Source: Paracoccus sp. JM45
GTDB taxonomy: Bacteria; Pseudomonadota; Alphaproteobacteria; Rhodobacterales; Rhodobacteraceae
NCBI RefSeq assembly: GCF_003590715.1
Contig: NZ_QQVY01000002.1
Span: forward strand, 52,450 to 116,449
DNA length: 64,000 nucleotides
Direction: 5' to 3'
Both the position numbers and the translations under genes were made by a program. The notes below the pieces were generated by a model. The model did no database searches, was not told where the DNA came from, and saw only the letters and a list, made by a program, of their open reading frames with translations. How positions within the stretch are numbered: the first letter of the stretch is position 1; each line of letters starts with the position of its first letter. This document shows, piece after piece, positions 1 to 9,441 of this stretch.

Positions 1-78
1 GAATTCGGCATCGGCCATGCCGTCGGCGCGGACGGCAAAACCCAGTATTGGGCTGCCGTTTATGCCGCCGAACAATAG
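1..78 (+). CDS. CAP (SCP/PR-1-like) domain protein, C-terminal fragment
   Basis: The first 25 codons read in frame from base 1 to a TAG at 76-78. The peptide contains FGIGHAVG, then a charged turn, then YWAAVYA, which resembles the last two beta strands of bacterial CAP/SCP domain proteins (FG-G-A, then Y-W followed by V and a small residue). These are usually exported proteins of unclear biochemical function. Only the end is present, so domain order and signal peptide cannot be checked. The gene is convergent with the exporter gene that follows, with almost no gap between the stop codons. The family call rests on a short stretch. Confidence 0.5.
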   Translation, partial: EFGIGHAVGADGKTQYWAAVYAAEQ

Positions 79-81
79 GTT

Positions 82-1878
82 TCAGGCCGCGTCGGTGGCC
101 TGCGGGCCATCGGTGAACTGCATCCGTGCAAGGCGCGCGTAAAGCCCACCCTGAGCGACCAGATCGTCATGCGTGCCTTGGGCAACGATGCGTCCCTGAT
201 CCAGCACAACAATACGGTCGGCTTTTTTCACGGTTGCCAGACGGTGCGCGACGACGATGGTCGTCCGCCCTTCGGCCAGACGGTTTACGGCAGTCTGGAC
301 AAGCGATTCCGATTCCGCATCCAGCGCACTTGTCGCCTCGTCCAGCAGCAGGACGGGGGCGTCGCGCAGAATGGCGCGGGCAATGGCGATACGCTGGCGT
401 TGGCCGCCCGACAGCATGACCCCGCGTTCACCCAAAGCAGTGTCATAACCGTCCGGCAAAGCCGCGATAAAATCATGGGCGTGGGCTGCCTGTGCGGCGG
501 CCTGCACCTGTGCATCGCTGGCCTCGGGCTTGCCAAGGCGGATATTCTCGGCGGCCGAGGCGGCGAAGATAACCGGATCTTGCGGCACCAGCGCCATCTG
601 CGCGCGGAAATCGGTGCGTGCCATGTCGCGCAGATCGATACCGTCCAGCGTAACCCGCCCTGCCTGCGGGTCCCAGAAACGCTGGATCAGCTGGATCACG
701 GTGGTTTTTCCCGCCCCCGAGGGACCGACAAGCGCCACCGTTTCCCCGGGCTGGATGGTCAAATCGATCCCGTCCAGCGCGGGTGCATCAGGGCGTGTCG
801 GAAAGCGGAAACTGACGCCTTCGAATGCGATCTGGCCACGCAGAGGCTGCGGGATGGCGGTGGGATGGGCAGGGTCTTGCAGGGCGTCATGGGCGGCCAG
901 CAATTCACCCAAACGCTCGGTCGCGCCGGCGGCGCGTTGCAATTCACCCCAGATTTCCGAAAGCGCCCCCGTCGAACCGGCCACAAGGATCGCATAGATC
1001 ACGAATTGCACCAGCTGGCCCGCTGTCATAATGCCTTCACGCACGTCGCGCGCGCCGATCCACAAAACACCGATCACACCTGCAAAGATCAGGAAAATCA
1101 CGATGGCGGTCATAACAGCGCGGGTGCGGATACGGGTCAGCGCGATATCGAAACTTTGTTCGGTCACATCGTCAAAGCGTGCAATGCTGCGGGCTTCATG
1201 CGTATAGGCCTGCACGGTTTGTGCAGCCAACAGCGTTTCCGAAGCGGCCCCCGACGACACCGCAATCCAGTCCTGATTGGCCCGTGACAGCACGCGCAGT
1301 CGTCGGCCCAGCACGATGATCGGAACAAGGATTGCAGGCACCAGCAGCAAAACCAGCCCCGTCAGCTTAAGCGAGGTCCACGCAAGCATCGCCATGCCGC
1401 CGCCAAGGATCAGCATATTACGCAGCGCAATCGACAGTGACGATCCGACCACCGATTGGATCAGCGTGGTGTCGGTGGTGATGCGGGACAAAATCTCGCC
1501 CGTCATGACGCGTTCGAAAAATGCAGGCGACAAAGTGATGACACGGCCATAGACGGCCTTGCGGATATCGGCCACGACGCGTTCGCCAAGCCGCGTCACA
1601 AAGAAATATCGCGCCGCCGTCCCGATGGCCAATAGGCTGACGATCACCAGTGCCGCGCCGAAATATTCATCCAGCAGCCCTGCCCCGTCGTCGAAATTAT
1701 CGACCACACGGCGCACGGCCAAAGGCAGGACCAGACTGATCAGCGATGTCCCCGCCAGCGCCACCAGCGCCAGCACCACCTGCAACCGATAGGGCCGCAC
1801 GAAAGGCCACAGCGCGCCAAGCGCCCCGACCTTCTTGCTGCTAGGACGATCTTCCCGAGTGCTTGCGCCGCGTCTCAT
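82..1878 (-). CDS. ABC exporter, fused permease and ATPase (MsbA/LmrA type)
   Basis: Half-transporter of about 598 aa that should work as an inner-membrane homodimer. The N-terminal half (roughly residues 25-310) holds the six-helix type-1 exporter domain. The C-terminal half is an ATPase with Walker A GPSGAGKTT, signature LSGGQRQR and Walker B VLLLDEATSALD. The frame is open 25 codons further upstream, but ATG at 1878 has AGGA seven bases before it and starts a normal basic N-terminus (MRRGAST). Family members move lipids, peptides or drugs; the substrate here cannot be told from sequence. It follows the nucleosidase gene on the same strand after a gap of about 70 bp. Confidence 0.9.
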   Translation of the reverse strand: MRRGASTREDRPSSKKVGALGALWPFVRPYRLQVVLALVALAGTSLISLVLPLAVRRVVDNFDDGAGLLDEYFGAALVIVSLLAIGTAARYFFVTRLGERVVADIRKAVYGRVITLSPAFFERVMTGEILSRITTDTTLIQSVVGSSLSIALRNMLILGGGMAMLAWTSLKLTGLVLLLVPAILVPIIVLGRRLRVLSRANQDWIAVSSGAASETLLAAQTVQAYTHEARSIARFDDVTEQSFDIALTRIRTRAVMTAIVIFLIFAGVIGVLWIGARDVREGIMTAGQLVQFVIYAILVAGSTGALSEIWGELQRAAGATERLGELLAAHDALQDPAHPTAIPQPLRGQIAFEGVSFRFPTRPDAPALDGIDLTIQPGETVALVGPSGAGKTTVIQLIQRFWDPQAGRVTLDGIDLRDMARTDFRAQMALVPQDPVIFAASAAENIRLGKPEASDAQVQAAAQAAHAHDFIAALPDGYDTALGERGVMLSGGQRQRIAIARAILRDAPVLLLDEATSALDAESESLVQTAVNRLAEGRTTIVVAHRLATVKKADRIVVLDQGRIVAQGTHDDLVAQGGLYARLARMQFTDGPQATDAA

Positions 1879-1949
1879 TGACTGTTCCTGCTTGTTTTTC
1901 GCGGGTTTGGTGTAGGCCCTGCCCCGCCCAAGAACAAGCGGGCCGTCTG

Positions 1950-2576
1950 TCACAGCCTGATTGCGCCGCTGGCCAGTGCCTCTTCCAGTGCATCGACTGC
2001 CTGCGCCAGCTTGCCGTCGATCACATCCAGATATTGCGTCCAGTCGGACATGCCGCGCAAATCCTCGGCTCCGTCCGAAATCCCGCGCAGTCCGATCAAC
2101 GGCAGATCGAAATGCTGCGTGACGCGCAGCAGGGCAAATGTCTCCATATCGACCATATCCTGCGCGATGCTGTCATAGGCGGCACCACTGACGATGCTGC
2201 CGCCCGTGGAAAGGCTGGCGACAGGCAGATCGGGAATGCGGTGCGGCAGGTCGATGACCGCAGGCAGATCCAGCAGCGGCGTGCGCCCCTTTTCGACACC
2301 CAAAGCCGATGCATCCATATCGCGGTACGCCACCGCCCCCACCTGATAGACCTGCGTCTGCGCCAGCCGCGCCGAACCCGCCGACCCCAGCGAGACAACC
2401 AGACGCGGCTTTTCGGCCATTTGCGCCAAGGCGAATGTCAGTTGGGTCGCAGCCTCGATTGGTCCGATGCCGGTCATCAGCGGGGTGATGCGGGCCTTCA
2501 GCGCGGGACCGTATTCGGCCGGGGCCGCCATGACGAACAGAACGGGCAAGCCGGCAAGGGTATCGGGACGGGTCAT
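1950..2576 (-). CDS. MTA/SAH nucleosidase-like phosphorylase-superfamily protein
   Basis: Protein of 208 aa related to 5'-methylthioadenosine/S-adenosylhomocysteine nucleosidase, which cleaves adenine from MTA and SAH in methionine salvage. Visible family landmarks are VSLGSAGSA (the glycine-rich GSAG loop), VDMETFA (the ME pair that contacts the ribose) and GISDGAED (the catalytic aspartate region). It is shorter and more divergent than E. coli MTAN, so substrate preference is uncertain. ATG at 2576 is preferred over an upstream in-frame ATG because CAGGTG sits just before it and the longer version would run into the divergent zapE gene. Confidence 0.72.
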   Translation of the reverse strand: MTRPDTLAGLPVLFVMAAPAEYGPALKARITPLMTGIGPIEAATQLTFALAQMAEKPRLVVSLGSAGSARLAQTQVYQVGAVAYRDMDASALGVEKGRTPLLDLPAVIDLPHRIPDLPVASLSTGGSIVSGAAYDSIAQDMVDMETFALLRVTQHFDLPLIGLRGISDGAEDLRGMSDWTQYLDVIDGKLAQAVDALEEALASGAIRL

Positions 2577-2703
2577 GGGCACCTGAATATTATCGGGGTT
2601 TGCACGGGTTTGCATTGCCCTTGCCGATCGGTCAAGCGCGATGGCCCCTTGCAGGCAGCATTGCCCCTGTGGCAGGTCTTTGACCGTCAAACAGGGGGCA
2701 AGA

Positions 2704-3804
2704 ATGGGCAAGGTCAGCGATCTTTACCGCCAGCGCGTGACCGAGGGTGCCCTGCGCCCCGATCCTGCGCAGGAAACCGTTCTGCCACATATGGATCGCG
2801 TGCTGTCCGAAATGGAGGCAGCCCCCGCAACGGCACCCAAGCGGTCGGGATGGCGCGCGCTGCTGGGTGGCGGCAATGCGGCCCCTGCGGCTGCGGTCAA
2901 GGGGTTGTATCTGTGGGGCGGCGTCGGGCGTGGAAAATCCATGCTGATGGACCTGATGGCCGAAGCCGCTGGCGACATCCCCCACCGCCGCGTGCATTTC
3001 CACGAATTCATGCAGGAAATCCAGGTTGGACTGAACGAGGCGCGAAAGCGAGGTGAACAGGACACTGTCCGTCCCGTGGCGATGCAGGTCGCGTCACAAG
3101 TTAGGCTGTTGTGTTTCGATGAAATGCAGATCACCGATATTGCCGATGCGATGATTGTGGGGCGGCTGTTTCAGGTGCTGTTCGAACAGGGCGTAGTCAT
3201 GGTTACCACCTCTAACCGCATCCCCGAGGATCTGTATAAGCACGGCTTGAACCGCCAATTGTTCCTGCCCTTCATCGATCTGATCCGCGAACGCATGCAG
3301 GTCATCTGTCTGGACAGCGAAACCGATTACCGCCAGAACCGCAGTGCCGGTGGGCAGGTCTGGTTCTGCCCTGCCAATACGCAGGCCGCGCAGGCGCTGG
3401 ATGGTATCTGGGCCGATCTGACCGATAATGCGCCCCGCAAACCGCTGCAGATCGAGGTGAAGGGCCGTCAGGTCGAATTGCCCGCCTATGCCAACCGCGT
3501 CGGACGGGCGGGCTTCTGGGATCTTTGCGACAAGCCGCTGGGACCTGCCGATTATCTGGCAGTCGCCCGCGCAGTCGATGTGCTGCTGATCGACCGCGTG
3601 CCGCGCCTGTCGGGATCGAACTATAACGAGGCCAAGCGCTTTGTGACCCTGATCGACGCCCTTTACGAGGCGAAGGTCAGGCTGATCGCCAGTGCTGCCG
3701 ACCAGCCCGAACAACTGTATAACGAAGGCGAAGGCAGTTTCGAATTCGAACGGACCGCCAGCCGCCTGCGTGAAATGCAGGACGCATCATGGGGTGCGCG
3801 TTAA
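2704..3804 (+). CDS. zapE: cell division protein ZapE (AFG1-like ATPase)
   Basis: P-loop ATPase of 366 aa in the AFG1/ZapE family, which in E. coli associates with the Z-ring and modulates FtsZ bundling. Walker A GGVGRGKS lies at residues 72-79 and Walker B LLCFDE at 135-140, followed by MQITDIADAMI, a highly conserved stretch of the family. ATG at 2704 follows AGGGGGCAAGA; an upstream in-frame ATG gives a cysteine-rich non-conserved leader and was rejected. Its stop overlaps the stop of the convergent DsbA-like gene by a few bases. Confidence 0.9.
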   Translation: MGKVSDLYRQRVTEGALRPDPAQETVLPHMDRVLSEMEAAPATAPKRSGWRALLGGGNAAPAAAVKGLYLWGGVGRGKSMLMDLMAEAAGDIPHRRVHFHEFMQEIQVGLNEARKRGEQDTVRPVAMQVASQVRLLCFDEMQITDIADAMIVGRLFQVLFEQGVVMVTTSNRIPEDLYKHGLNRQLFLPFIDLIRERMQVICLDSETDYRQNRSAGGQVWFCPANTQAAQALDGIWADLTDNAPRKPLQIEVKGRQVELPAYANRVGRAGFWDLCDKPLGPADYLAVARAVDVLLIDRVPRLSGSNYNEAKRFVTLIDALYEAKVRLIASAADQPEQLYNEGEGSFEFERTASRLREMQDASWGAR

Positions 3805-4430
3805 GCGACACCCAGCGTTTCGCGCCCGCGCGCAACCAGATCACGCAGATCCTGAATATCCATGGCACCAAAAGCGACCTCATCCCCGCAGATAAAGCTG
3901 GGGGTGCCGCGCAGGCCCATATGGTCGCCCAGAAGAAAACTGGTGGTGATATGACGCTCGACGCTTTCGTCCTGCATATCCTGACGCAGCCTGGCCTCGT
4001 CCAGACCGACCTCTCGGGCGATACGCATGACGCTGGCTTCTTCGGCACGGCCTTCCATGGTCAGCAAGGCTGCGTGGAACCGCCAGTATTTGCCCTGCTT
4101 TAACGAGGCCAGCGATGCTTGGGTCGCGAATTCGGAATCCGCACCGAACACCGGCCATTCACGGTGGACCAGCCGAAGCTGCGGGTCCTCGCGGACCAGC
4201 TGTGACATCAGCGGCACCATTTTTCGGCAATATTCACAGTTATAGTCAAAGAACTCGGACAGGGTGATATTGCCATTGCCGTTGCCCAGAACGGGTGCGG
4301 TCGGATCACGCTCCAGGGCTTTGCGCAATTCCTCGGGCATGGGGTTTTCACGTTCGGCGGCGATTGCGGGCATGGCACCAAGCGCGGCAGTCGCACCTGC
4401 GCTGGCCAATATGAAACGACGGGTCAGCAT
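3801..4430 (-). CDS. DsbA-family thiol:disulfide protein with Tat-type signal
   Basis: Protein of 209 aa with a thioredoxin-like DsbA fold. The active site is CEYC at residues 65-68 in the context FDYNCEYCRKM. The N-terminus MLTRRFILASAG has a twin-arginine pattern and a hydrophobic stretch ending in AIAA, so export to the periplasm is predicted, probably by Tat. Expected role is thiol oxidation or isomerisation of exported proteins; which one cannot be read from the sequence. The start at 4430 has AAAGGA six bases upstream. It is convergent with zapE, sharing bases 3801-3804. Confidence 0.87.
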   Translation of the reverse strand: MLTRRFILASAGATAALGAMPAIAAERENPMPEELRKALERDPTAPVLGNGNGNITLSEFFDYNCEYCRKMVPLMSQLVREDPQLRLVHREWPVFGADSEFATQASLASLKQGKYWRFHAALLTMEGRAEEASVMRIAREVGLDEARLRQDMQDESVERHITTSFLLGDHMGLRGTPSFICGDEVAFGAMDIQDLRDLVARGRETLGVA

Positions 4431-4491
4431 GGGTTGTCCTTTCGCGGCGTGCGGGATCATATAACCCCTTCAGCTAACTCAAGGTCGATAC

Positions 4492-4821
4492 ATGCGTAAA
4501 CAGCGCCATTTGATAGACGATGTCACGTTGGCGTCAGAGGATAACGGTCCGGACCCGATTTGCCCGCTGTGCGACCGGCCCATTCCGGCAGATGTCGAAC
4601 AAAGCCGGCACCATCTGATCCCCAAAGCAAAAGGTGGTCGGAACACCGAAACCGTCCTGCTGCACCACATCTGCCATAAGACCATCCATAGAGTACTGAA
4701 AGAAAGCGAACTGGCCCGCAACTTCCACACGGTCGAGGCTTTGCGGGCCCATCCCGAACTGGGCCGGTTCTTTGACTGGGTCAGCAAACGCCCGCCGGGT
4801 TTTCTGGGAAAAGCACGGTAA
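4492..4821 (+). CDS. small HNH endonuclease-like protein
   Basis: Protein of 109 aa that is almost entirely an HNH module: C-P-L-C at residues 24-27, H-H at 40-41, and a C-H...H group at 61-66 give the metal-binding and zinc-knuckle pattern. AAGG lies seven bases before the ATG. No specificity domain, signal peptide or partner methylase is present, so this is a stand-alone HNH protein of the kind common in Rhodobacterales, of unknown biological role. It starts only about 60 bp from the start of the divergent DsbA-like gene, so their promoters must share that gap. Confidence 0.8.
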   Translation: MRKQRHLIDDVTLASEDNGPDPICPLCDRPIPADVEQSRHHLIPKAKGGRNTETVLLHHICHKTIHRVLKESELARNFHTVEALRAHPELGRFFDWVSKRPPGFLGKAR

Positions 4822-5295
4822 GGCGGCGCGACTCTGGAACGGGGCAAAATGCCGCGGGCGCTTCTCTCATTCTGCGGATTGTGCAAGTCACCCGATGCAG
4901 CTTTCTGAAACCGGTCCGCGGAAAAACACAGGTTTCATTACAATAAATCAGGCCTTATCAACCGCTTTCCCGACCGCGTGAGGTTTTTAAACAGGCCGTT
5001 TGGGTTCATTTATACAGACCACCCCCACAGTTTGGCATCATGCGATTTCCAAGGAAATCCGGCCGATCCATCCAATATACACGGGGAAACCCATAAACCC
5101 GAAACGGGGTTTTGCGACACGAACGACAGCCACGCACATCCGCAAATCGGCGTAAACCTTTTTGACGATCACGCAGGAATCACAAATTCTTGGTTGCGGG
5201 AACGACACGCATCCAAATGGACGTATTTTCGAAAGTCTTCAAACCGGCCAGCGGCAGGAATAGATCAGCCTCACAACCAGAGTTTGGAGACAATC
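4822..5295. other. 474-bp gene-free stretch before the outer-membrane protein gene
   Basis: The frame of the porin-like gene is open upstream to about 4978, but the encoded peptide has no conserved character and a signal peptide starts only at 5296, so the stretch is taken as non-coding. It is less G+C-rich than the flanking genes and should hold the promoter and a long 5' leader. No tRNA, riboswitch or clear small RNA was recognised. Confidence 0.5.
5162..5190 (+). promoter_or_regulatory. possible sigma-70 promoter of the outer-membrane protein gene
   Basis: TTGACG at 5162-5167 is followed after 17 bases by AATTCT at 5185-5190. The -35 match is good and the -10 match poor. It lies about 105 bp before the start codon. 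This is by eye only. Confidence 0.25.
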
Positions 5296-5889
5296 ATGAA
5301 ATTCGTTCCCGTCGTTATCGCATCCCTGATCGCAGCTGGCGCAGCCAATGCAGGCGGTTACACCGCACCGGTCGTCGAAGCTGCTCCGATCACCGTTTCG
5401 CCGGTTGTTGTCGACGCTTCGGATTGGACCGGCTTCTATGCAGGTCTTCAGTACGGTCAGGGCACCGCAACCCTGGCATATGAAGGCGACGACGCCGACA
5501 CCGATTTTGACGCCTTCGGTGTCCACGGTGGTTATAACCACGATTTCGGCAAATACGTTCTGGGCGGCGAACTTGACTATAACAAGCTGGATCTGGACGA
5601 CACCGATGGCGATGCCGACCTGACCCGTCTGCGCGCACGTGCCGGTTATGACATGGGCCGCTTCCTGCCCTACGTGACCTTGGGCGCGGCCCACATCTCG
5701 ACCGACGAAGAATTCGCCGATATTTCGGAAACCGCTGTCACCTATGGCATCGGCGCAGACTTCAAAGTCACCGAGAAATTCACCGTTGGCGCAGAATACA
5801 CCAAGCAGGACTTCGACGATGTCGAAAACATCGACGACCTGAACCTGGACACCGACATGGTGCAGGTCCGCGCGTCGTACCGCTTCTGA
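5296..5889 (+). CDS. outer-membrane beta-barrel protein (porin/OmpA-like small barrel)
   Basis: Protein of 197 aa. The first 19 residues form a signal peptide ending AANA, then the mature part begins with WTGFYAGLQYGQG, the usual first strand of small eight-stranded barrels. Alternating hydrophobic and polar strands rich in Gly, Asp and Tyr run to the C-terminal YRF, the Phe-terminated signature used for outer-membrane insertion. GGAGA precedes the ATG. Likely a structural or minor pore protein of the outer membrane. Strong hairpins follow the gene, fitting an abundant monocistronic message. Confidence 0.82.
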   Translation: MKFVPVVIASLIAAGAANAGGYTAPVVEAAPITVSPVVVDASDWTGFYAGLQYGQGTATLAYEGDDADTDFDAFGVHGGYNHDFGKYVLGGELDYNKLDLDDTDGDADLTRLRARAGYDMGRFLPYVTLGAAHISTDEEFADISETAVTYGIGADFKVTEKFTVGAEYTKQDFDDVENIDDLNLDTDMVQVRASYRF

Positions 5890-5896
5890 TAAAACA

Positions 5897-5918
5897 GGTG
5901 GCCGCTTCGGCGGTCACC
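5897..5918 (+). terminator. stem-loop after the outer-membrane protein gene
   Basis: A 9-bp stem with one G-T pair closed by a TTCG tetraloop: GGTGGCCGC at 5897-5905 pairs with GCGGTCACC at 5910-5918. No T-run follows, so it may protect the 3' end or act with the next hairpin. Confidence 0.55.
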
Positions 5919-5926
5919 AATTTGCG

Positions 5927-5958
5927 AAAAAGCCGTCCCTTGGGGCGGCTTTTTTTTT
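5927..5958. terminator. bidirectional rho-independent terminator
   Basis: GCCGTCCC at 5932-5939 pairs with GGGGCGGC at 5942-5949 and is followed by nine T residues. On the left side five A residues (5927-5931) give a T-run for the opposite strand. It therefore can end both the outer-membrane protein transcript and the leftward transcript that carries ettA and the GIY-YIG remnant. Confidence 0.85.
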
Positions 5959-5975
5959 ACGGTCATTTGTTATGG

Positions 5976-6853
5976 TCAGCTTAGCTGGGCGTCTTTGAAT
6001 GCGGCATAGGTTTCACCCGAACCGGTAACAGTCCAATCCGTTCTGCCATTTCTGGACGTGCCAAATAGAAAAACAGCGGCGGCACTTGGGCTGCCAAAGG
6101 CAATATCTTCCAACAGCTTGAAGCATTGCGTCCCATGGGGAACGATCCGGCCACTTTCCATAGCCTGATCCCTGACCGCGCGGGCTGTATCGCTGAATGA
6201 CTGTGACACCTGCTGACTGCCGGTCGAGCCCGACAGAATGACGAATTCGCCGTCAACCTCGGCTGCGGTTGCCTAAATGCCTTTTATGGAATGCAACAGC
6301 CGGAACTGAACATCCTTGACGGGCAAAATCGGTTCGCGGACCTGCGCTACCACCGGACGGCGCAAATAATCGACGCCAATAACTGGCAGGATCAACTGGA
6401 TTTCATCCAGAAAACTGTCCATATCGGCAATATCAGCTTCGGGCAGTCTTTCGAAATCAGGCTGGGTCCTGTTCACAACACGGCATTTCTTTGCAGCAAG
6501 CAGCAACGAGATTAGCTTGCGTTCAATATAGCGGACATGCGCCTTGGTCAGATTCAGGTCCTTGCTGGTGATGGCAACAAAGCGGTCCCAGAAATCCTTG
6601 TCAGGGTCCTGCGCGTGGGATTTGATCCGCGACATGATGCTGTCGCCTTCGCCGACATAGACCGAAGGAAGATCCCCTTCATAGCTGTCGCCATGAAGAA
6701 GATAGACGCCGGTTCGGCACAGCTCGTCCCGCTTTAACGCCGCGTGCGGGGCGAAGCAAGGACGTGGCCCGTCCAGTTGATAATCTCGGCGGTCAGGATT
6801 CCTGTTGCGGAACCTTCTGCCAGATACAACCGGACGGACCGTCCCTTTCCCAT
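5976..6853 (-). pseudogene. GIY-YIG nuclease with DUF4357 domain, frameshifted and with an amber stop
   Basis: Reading leftward from ATG at 6853, the peptide starts MGKGRSVRLYLAEG and reaches SPRTRR before a TAA at 6734-6736. The homologous frame resumes one base shifted with LKRDELCRTGVYLLHGDSYE, then SVYVGEGDS, the GIY-YIG core pattern (G-V-Y followed by Y-V-G). That frame then meets an in-frame TAG at 6273-6275 directly before ATAAEVDGEFVILSGS, and continues to 5976 through a C-terminal part resembling DUF4357. One frameshift plus one nonsense codon thus split a gene of about 293 codons, a normal family length. Its ATG overlaps the ettA stop (TAATG), so it was translationally coupled. Two sequencing errors are the alternative. 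Confidence 0.82.
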
Positions 6854-8508
6854 TAACGGGTGAATTTCTTGTATTTCACACGCTTGGGTTCGACAGCATC
6901 CGGACCAAGGCGGCGGATCTTGTCTTCCTCATAGGCTTCGAAGTTGCCCTCGAACCATTCGACATGGGCGTCGCCTTCGAACGCAAGGATATGCGTACAC
7001 AGACGGTCAAGGAAGAAGCGGTCGTGGCTGATGATGACCGCGCAACCGGCGAAATCTTCCAAAGCGCCTTCCAGCGCCTGCAAGGTTTCCACGTCCAGAT
7101 CGTTGGTCGGTTCGTCCAGCAGCAGCACGTTACCGCCGGTTTTCAGCAGCTTGGCCATATGGACACGGTTGCGTTCACCGCCCGACAGCTGGCCGACCTT
7201 CTTCTGCTGGTCGCCGCCTTTGAAGTTGAAGGCGCTGCAATAGGCGCGGCTGTTCATCTGGGCATCGCCCAGCTGGATCTGCTCGGCACCGCCGGAAATC
7301 TCTTCCCAGACCGTTGCATTATCGCCAAGCGCATCGCGCGACTGATCGACATAGGACAGCTGGACCGTGTCACCCCAGGTGATGGTGCCTTCGTCGGGCT
7401 GTTCATTGCCGGTCAGCATGCGGAACAGGGTCGATTTGCCCGCGCCGTTGGGACCGATAACGCCGACGATGCCGCCGGGGGGCAGGGCAAAGTCCAGATT
7501 CTCGATCAGCAGCTTGTCACCCATGGCCTTCTTCAGGCCCTCGACCTCGATCACCTTGCCGCCAAGGCGTTCGCCATTGGGGATAATGATCTGGGCGCGG
7601 GTCAGCTTGTCACGTTCGGACTGGCCTGCCATTTCGTTATAGGCGTTGATACGGGCCTTGGATTTCGCCTGACGGGCCTTGGCACCGGCGCGGATCCATT
7701 CAAGTTCGCGTTCCAGCGTCTTCTGCTTGGCTTTGTCTTCACGGCCTTCCTGTGCCAGACGCTTGGCCTTCTGTTCCAGCCATGCGGAATAATTTCCCTC
7801 GTAAGGAATACCGCGACCGCGATCCAGTTCCAGAATCCAGCTGGTAATGTCATCTAGGAAGTAGCGGTCGTGGGTGACGGTCAGGATGGTGCCGGGATAT
7901 TCGATCAGGTGCTTTTGCAGCCATGCGATGGTTTCGGCATCAAGGTGGTTGGTCGGTTCGTCCAACAGCAGCATGTCGGGCGCTTCCAGCAACAGTTTGC
8001 ACAGCGCGACGCGGCGACGTTCACCACCCGATAGGGTGCTGACATCGGCGTCATCGGCAGGGCAGCGCAATGCCTCCATCGCGACGTCGATCTGGCTGTC
8101 CAGATCCCACAGGTTCTCGGCGTCGATCTGGTCCTGAAGCGCGGCCATTTCGTCAGCCGTTTCATCGGAATAATTCATCGCCAGTTCGTTATAGCGTTCC
8201 AGCTTGGCCTGCTTGGCCGCGACGCCCAGCATGACGTTGCCGCGCACATTCAGGCTTTCGTCCAGCTGCGGTTCCTGCGGCAGATAGCCGACAGTCGCGC
8301 CCTTGGCTGCCCATGCCTCGCCCGAGAAATCCTTGTCCCAGCCCGCCATCACGCGCAGCAGGGTCGATTTACCGGCACCGTTGACGCCGACGACGCCGAT
8401 CTTGACGCCGGGAAGGAAGTTCAGACGGATGTTTTCAAAGACCTTCTTCCCGCCGGGATAGGTCTTGGACACGCCGTCCATGTGATAGACATACTGATAG
8501 GACGCCAT
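6853..8508 (-). CDS. ettA: energy-dependent translational throttle protein EttA (ABC-F)
   Basis: ABC-F protein of 551 aa with two ATPase domains and no membrane part. Walker A motifs GVNGAGKST (residues 41-49) and GPNGAGKST (about 350) are each followed by an [16 protein letters not shown] signature and LLLDEPTN. The length, the long inter-domain linker and the C-terminal KRVKYKKFTR tail fit EttA, which binds the ribosomal E site and gates entry into elongation according to ATP/ADP ratio. The stop codon overlaps the start of the broken GIY-YIG gene. Confidence 0.94.
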   Translation of the reverse strand: MASYQYVYHMDGVSKTYPGGKKVFENIRLNFLPGVKIGVVGVNGAGKSTLLRVMAGWDKDFSGEAWAAKGATVGYLPQEPQLDESLNVRGNVMLGVAAKQAKLERYNELAMNYSDETADEMAALQDQIDAENLWDLDSQIDVAMEALRCPADDADVSTLSGGERRRVALCKLLLEAPDMLLLDEPTNHLDAETIAWLQKHLIEYPGTILTVTHDRYFLDDITSWILELDRGRGIPYEGNYSAWLEQKAKRLAQEGREDKAKQKTLERELEWIRAGAKARQAKSKARINAYNEMAGQSERDKLTRAQIIIPNGERLGGKVIEVEGLKKAMGDKLLIENLDFALPPGGIVGVIGPNGAGKSTLFRMLTGNEQPDEGTITWGDTVQLSYVDQSRDALGDNATVWEEISGGAEQIQLGDAQMNSRAYCSAFNFKGGDQQKKVGQLSGGERNRVHMAKLLKTGGNVLLLDEPTNDLDVETLQALEGALEDFAGCAVIISHDRFFLDRLCTHILAFEGDAHVEWFEGNFEAYEEDKIRRLGPDAVEPKRVKYKKFTR

Positions 8509-8565
8509 CGAAATCTCCTGAAAAGGTTTGTGGCTATGTAGGGGAAAAAGCCTGCCGGTGAAAGG

Positions 8566-9441
8566 TCAGCGAAGGTCTTCCAGAAAGCCTGCATCCAGAT
8601 GTTCTTCCAGATAGGCGAATTGCGGTTCCAGCTTGTCGCGCAAAGCGGCGCGGGCCTCATCCGGGACAGAAACACCATCCGGTGAGGCAAAAACCTTTCT
8701 GCGCAAGCCTTTATAGTCGGCAGCAGGCAGGCCAAGGAATGTTTCGACCTGCCGGATCAGGCTTTCGGGTTCGCGGGCAATCCGTCCGAAGGGCAGCACC
8801 AGCAACCGGTCCGGCCCAAAATGATTTTGCCAACGCGGCAGATAGGCCGCGTAATCACCGCGATTCATCAGCACCGGATCGTCGATTTCGGTCATCCAGT
8901 CGCCGATGGTGACCGGTGTGCGGCCCGCGCGGCGCAGGTTCATTTTCAGCTGTGAAATGGCACGATCGACCGGATGGCGCAGGATATAGATGAATTGGGC
9001 ATTCGGCAGGAAATCGGCCATAAATTCGACACCGGCCTCCGGCAGGGTCGAATATTCGGGCGTGATGTCAATCGGACGTGTGCCCTTGGGCGCGGGCGCA
9101 AAGATACGGCGATACCAGTTTTCGGTAAACATCTGCCCCGATGTGATATCTTCGAGGTAATGTACAAGTTCGGGCCGCATCGGTTTGTTTTTGGAAAGAT
9201 AGCGGTTCACCAGATTTTCCTTGCTGCGGCGGTAATGCCACGGCAGCCACTGGCGGTGTTCGGGAACGAAGCGGTGGTTGAAAAACTGGACCTCTTTAAA
9301 CGGCGGGGTCCAGATTTTCGGGTGCTGTGCCAGCATTTCGCTTAGCCAGCTTGTGCCCGCCTTTTGTGCGCCGATTCCAATTATGCGTGGCTTGCGAGGT
9401 TTCCCGTCAGGATCCCAGTCAAGCTGCGACAATTGGTTCAC
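8566..9441 (-). CDS. sulfotransferase-family protein
   Basis: Protein of about 291 aa with the PAPS-binding 5'-phosphosulfate loop [10 protein letters not shown] at residues 24-33 and the 3'-phosphate motif [10 protein letters not shown] near the middle. Family members transfer sulfate from PAPS to hydroxyl or amino groups of sugars, lipids or proteins. The acceptor is unknown; no polysaccharide cluster is nearby. A GTG at 9441 overlaps the rimO stop as GTGA and has GGGGG just upstream, so it is preferred to a GTG four codons earlier. It is co-transcribed with rimO. Confidence 0.82.
   Translation of the reverse strand: MNQLSQLDWDPDGKPRKPRIIGIGAQKAGTSWLSEMLAQHPKIWTPPFKEVQFFNHRFVPEHRQWLPWHYRRSKENLVNRYLSKNKPMRPELVHYLEDITSGQMFTENWYRRIFAPAPKGTRPIDITPEYSTLPEAGVEFMADFLPNAQFIYILRHPVDRAISQLKMNLRRAGRTPVTIGDWMTEIDDPVLMNRGDYAAYLPRWQNHFGPDRLLVLPFGRIAREPESLIRQVETFLGLPAADYKGLRRKVFASPDGVSVPDEARAALRDKLEPQFAYLEEHLDAGFLEDLR

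Noticed and set aside
169..1287. 372-codon frame antisense to the ABC exporter
   Set aside because: The exporter has complete ATPase motifs; the antisense peptide has none.
4978..5295. N-terminal extension of the outer-membrane protein
   Set aside because: A standard signal peptide starts at 5296 with GGAGA in front; the upstream peptide looks non-coding.
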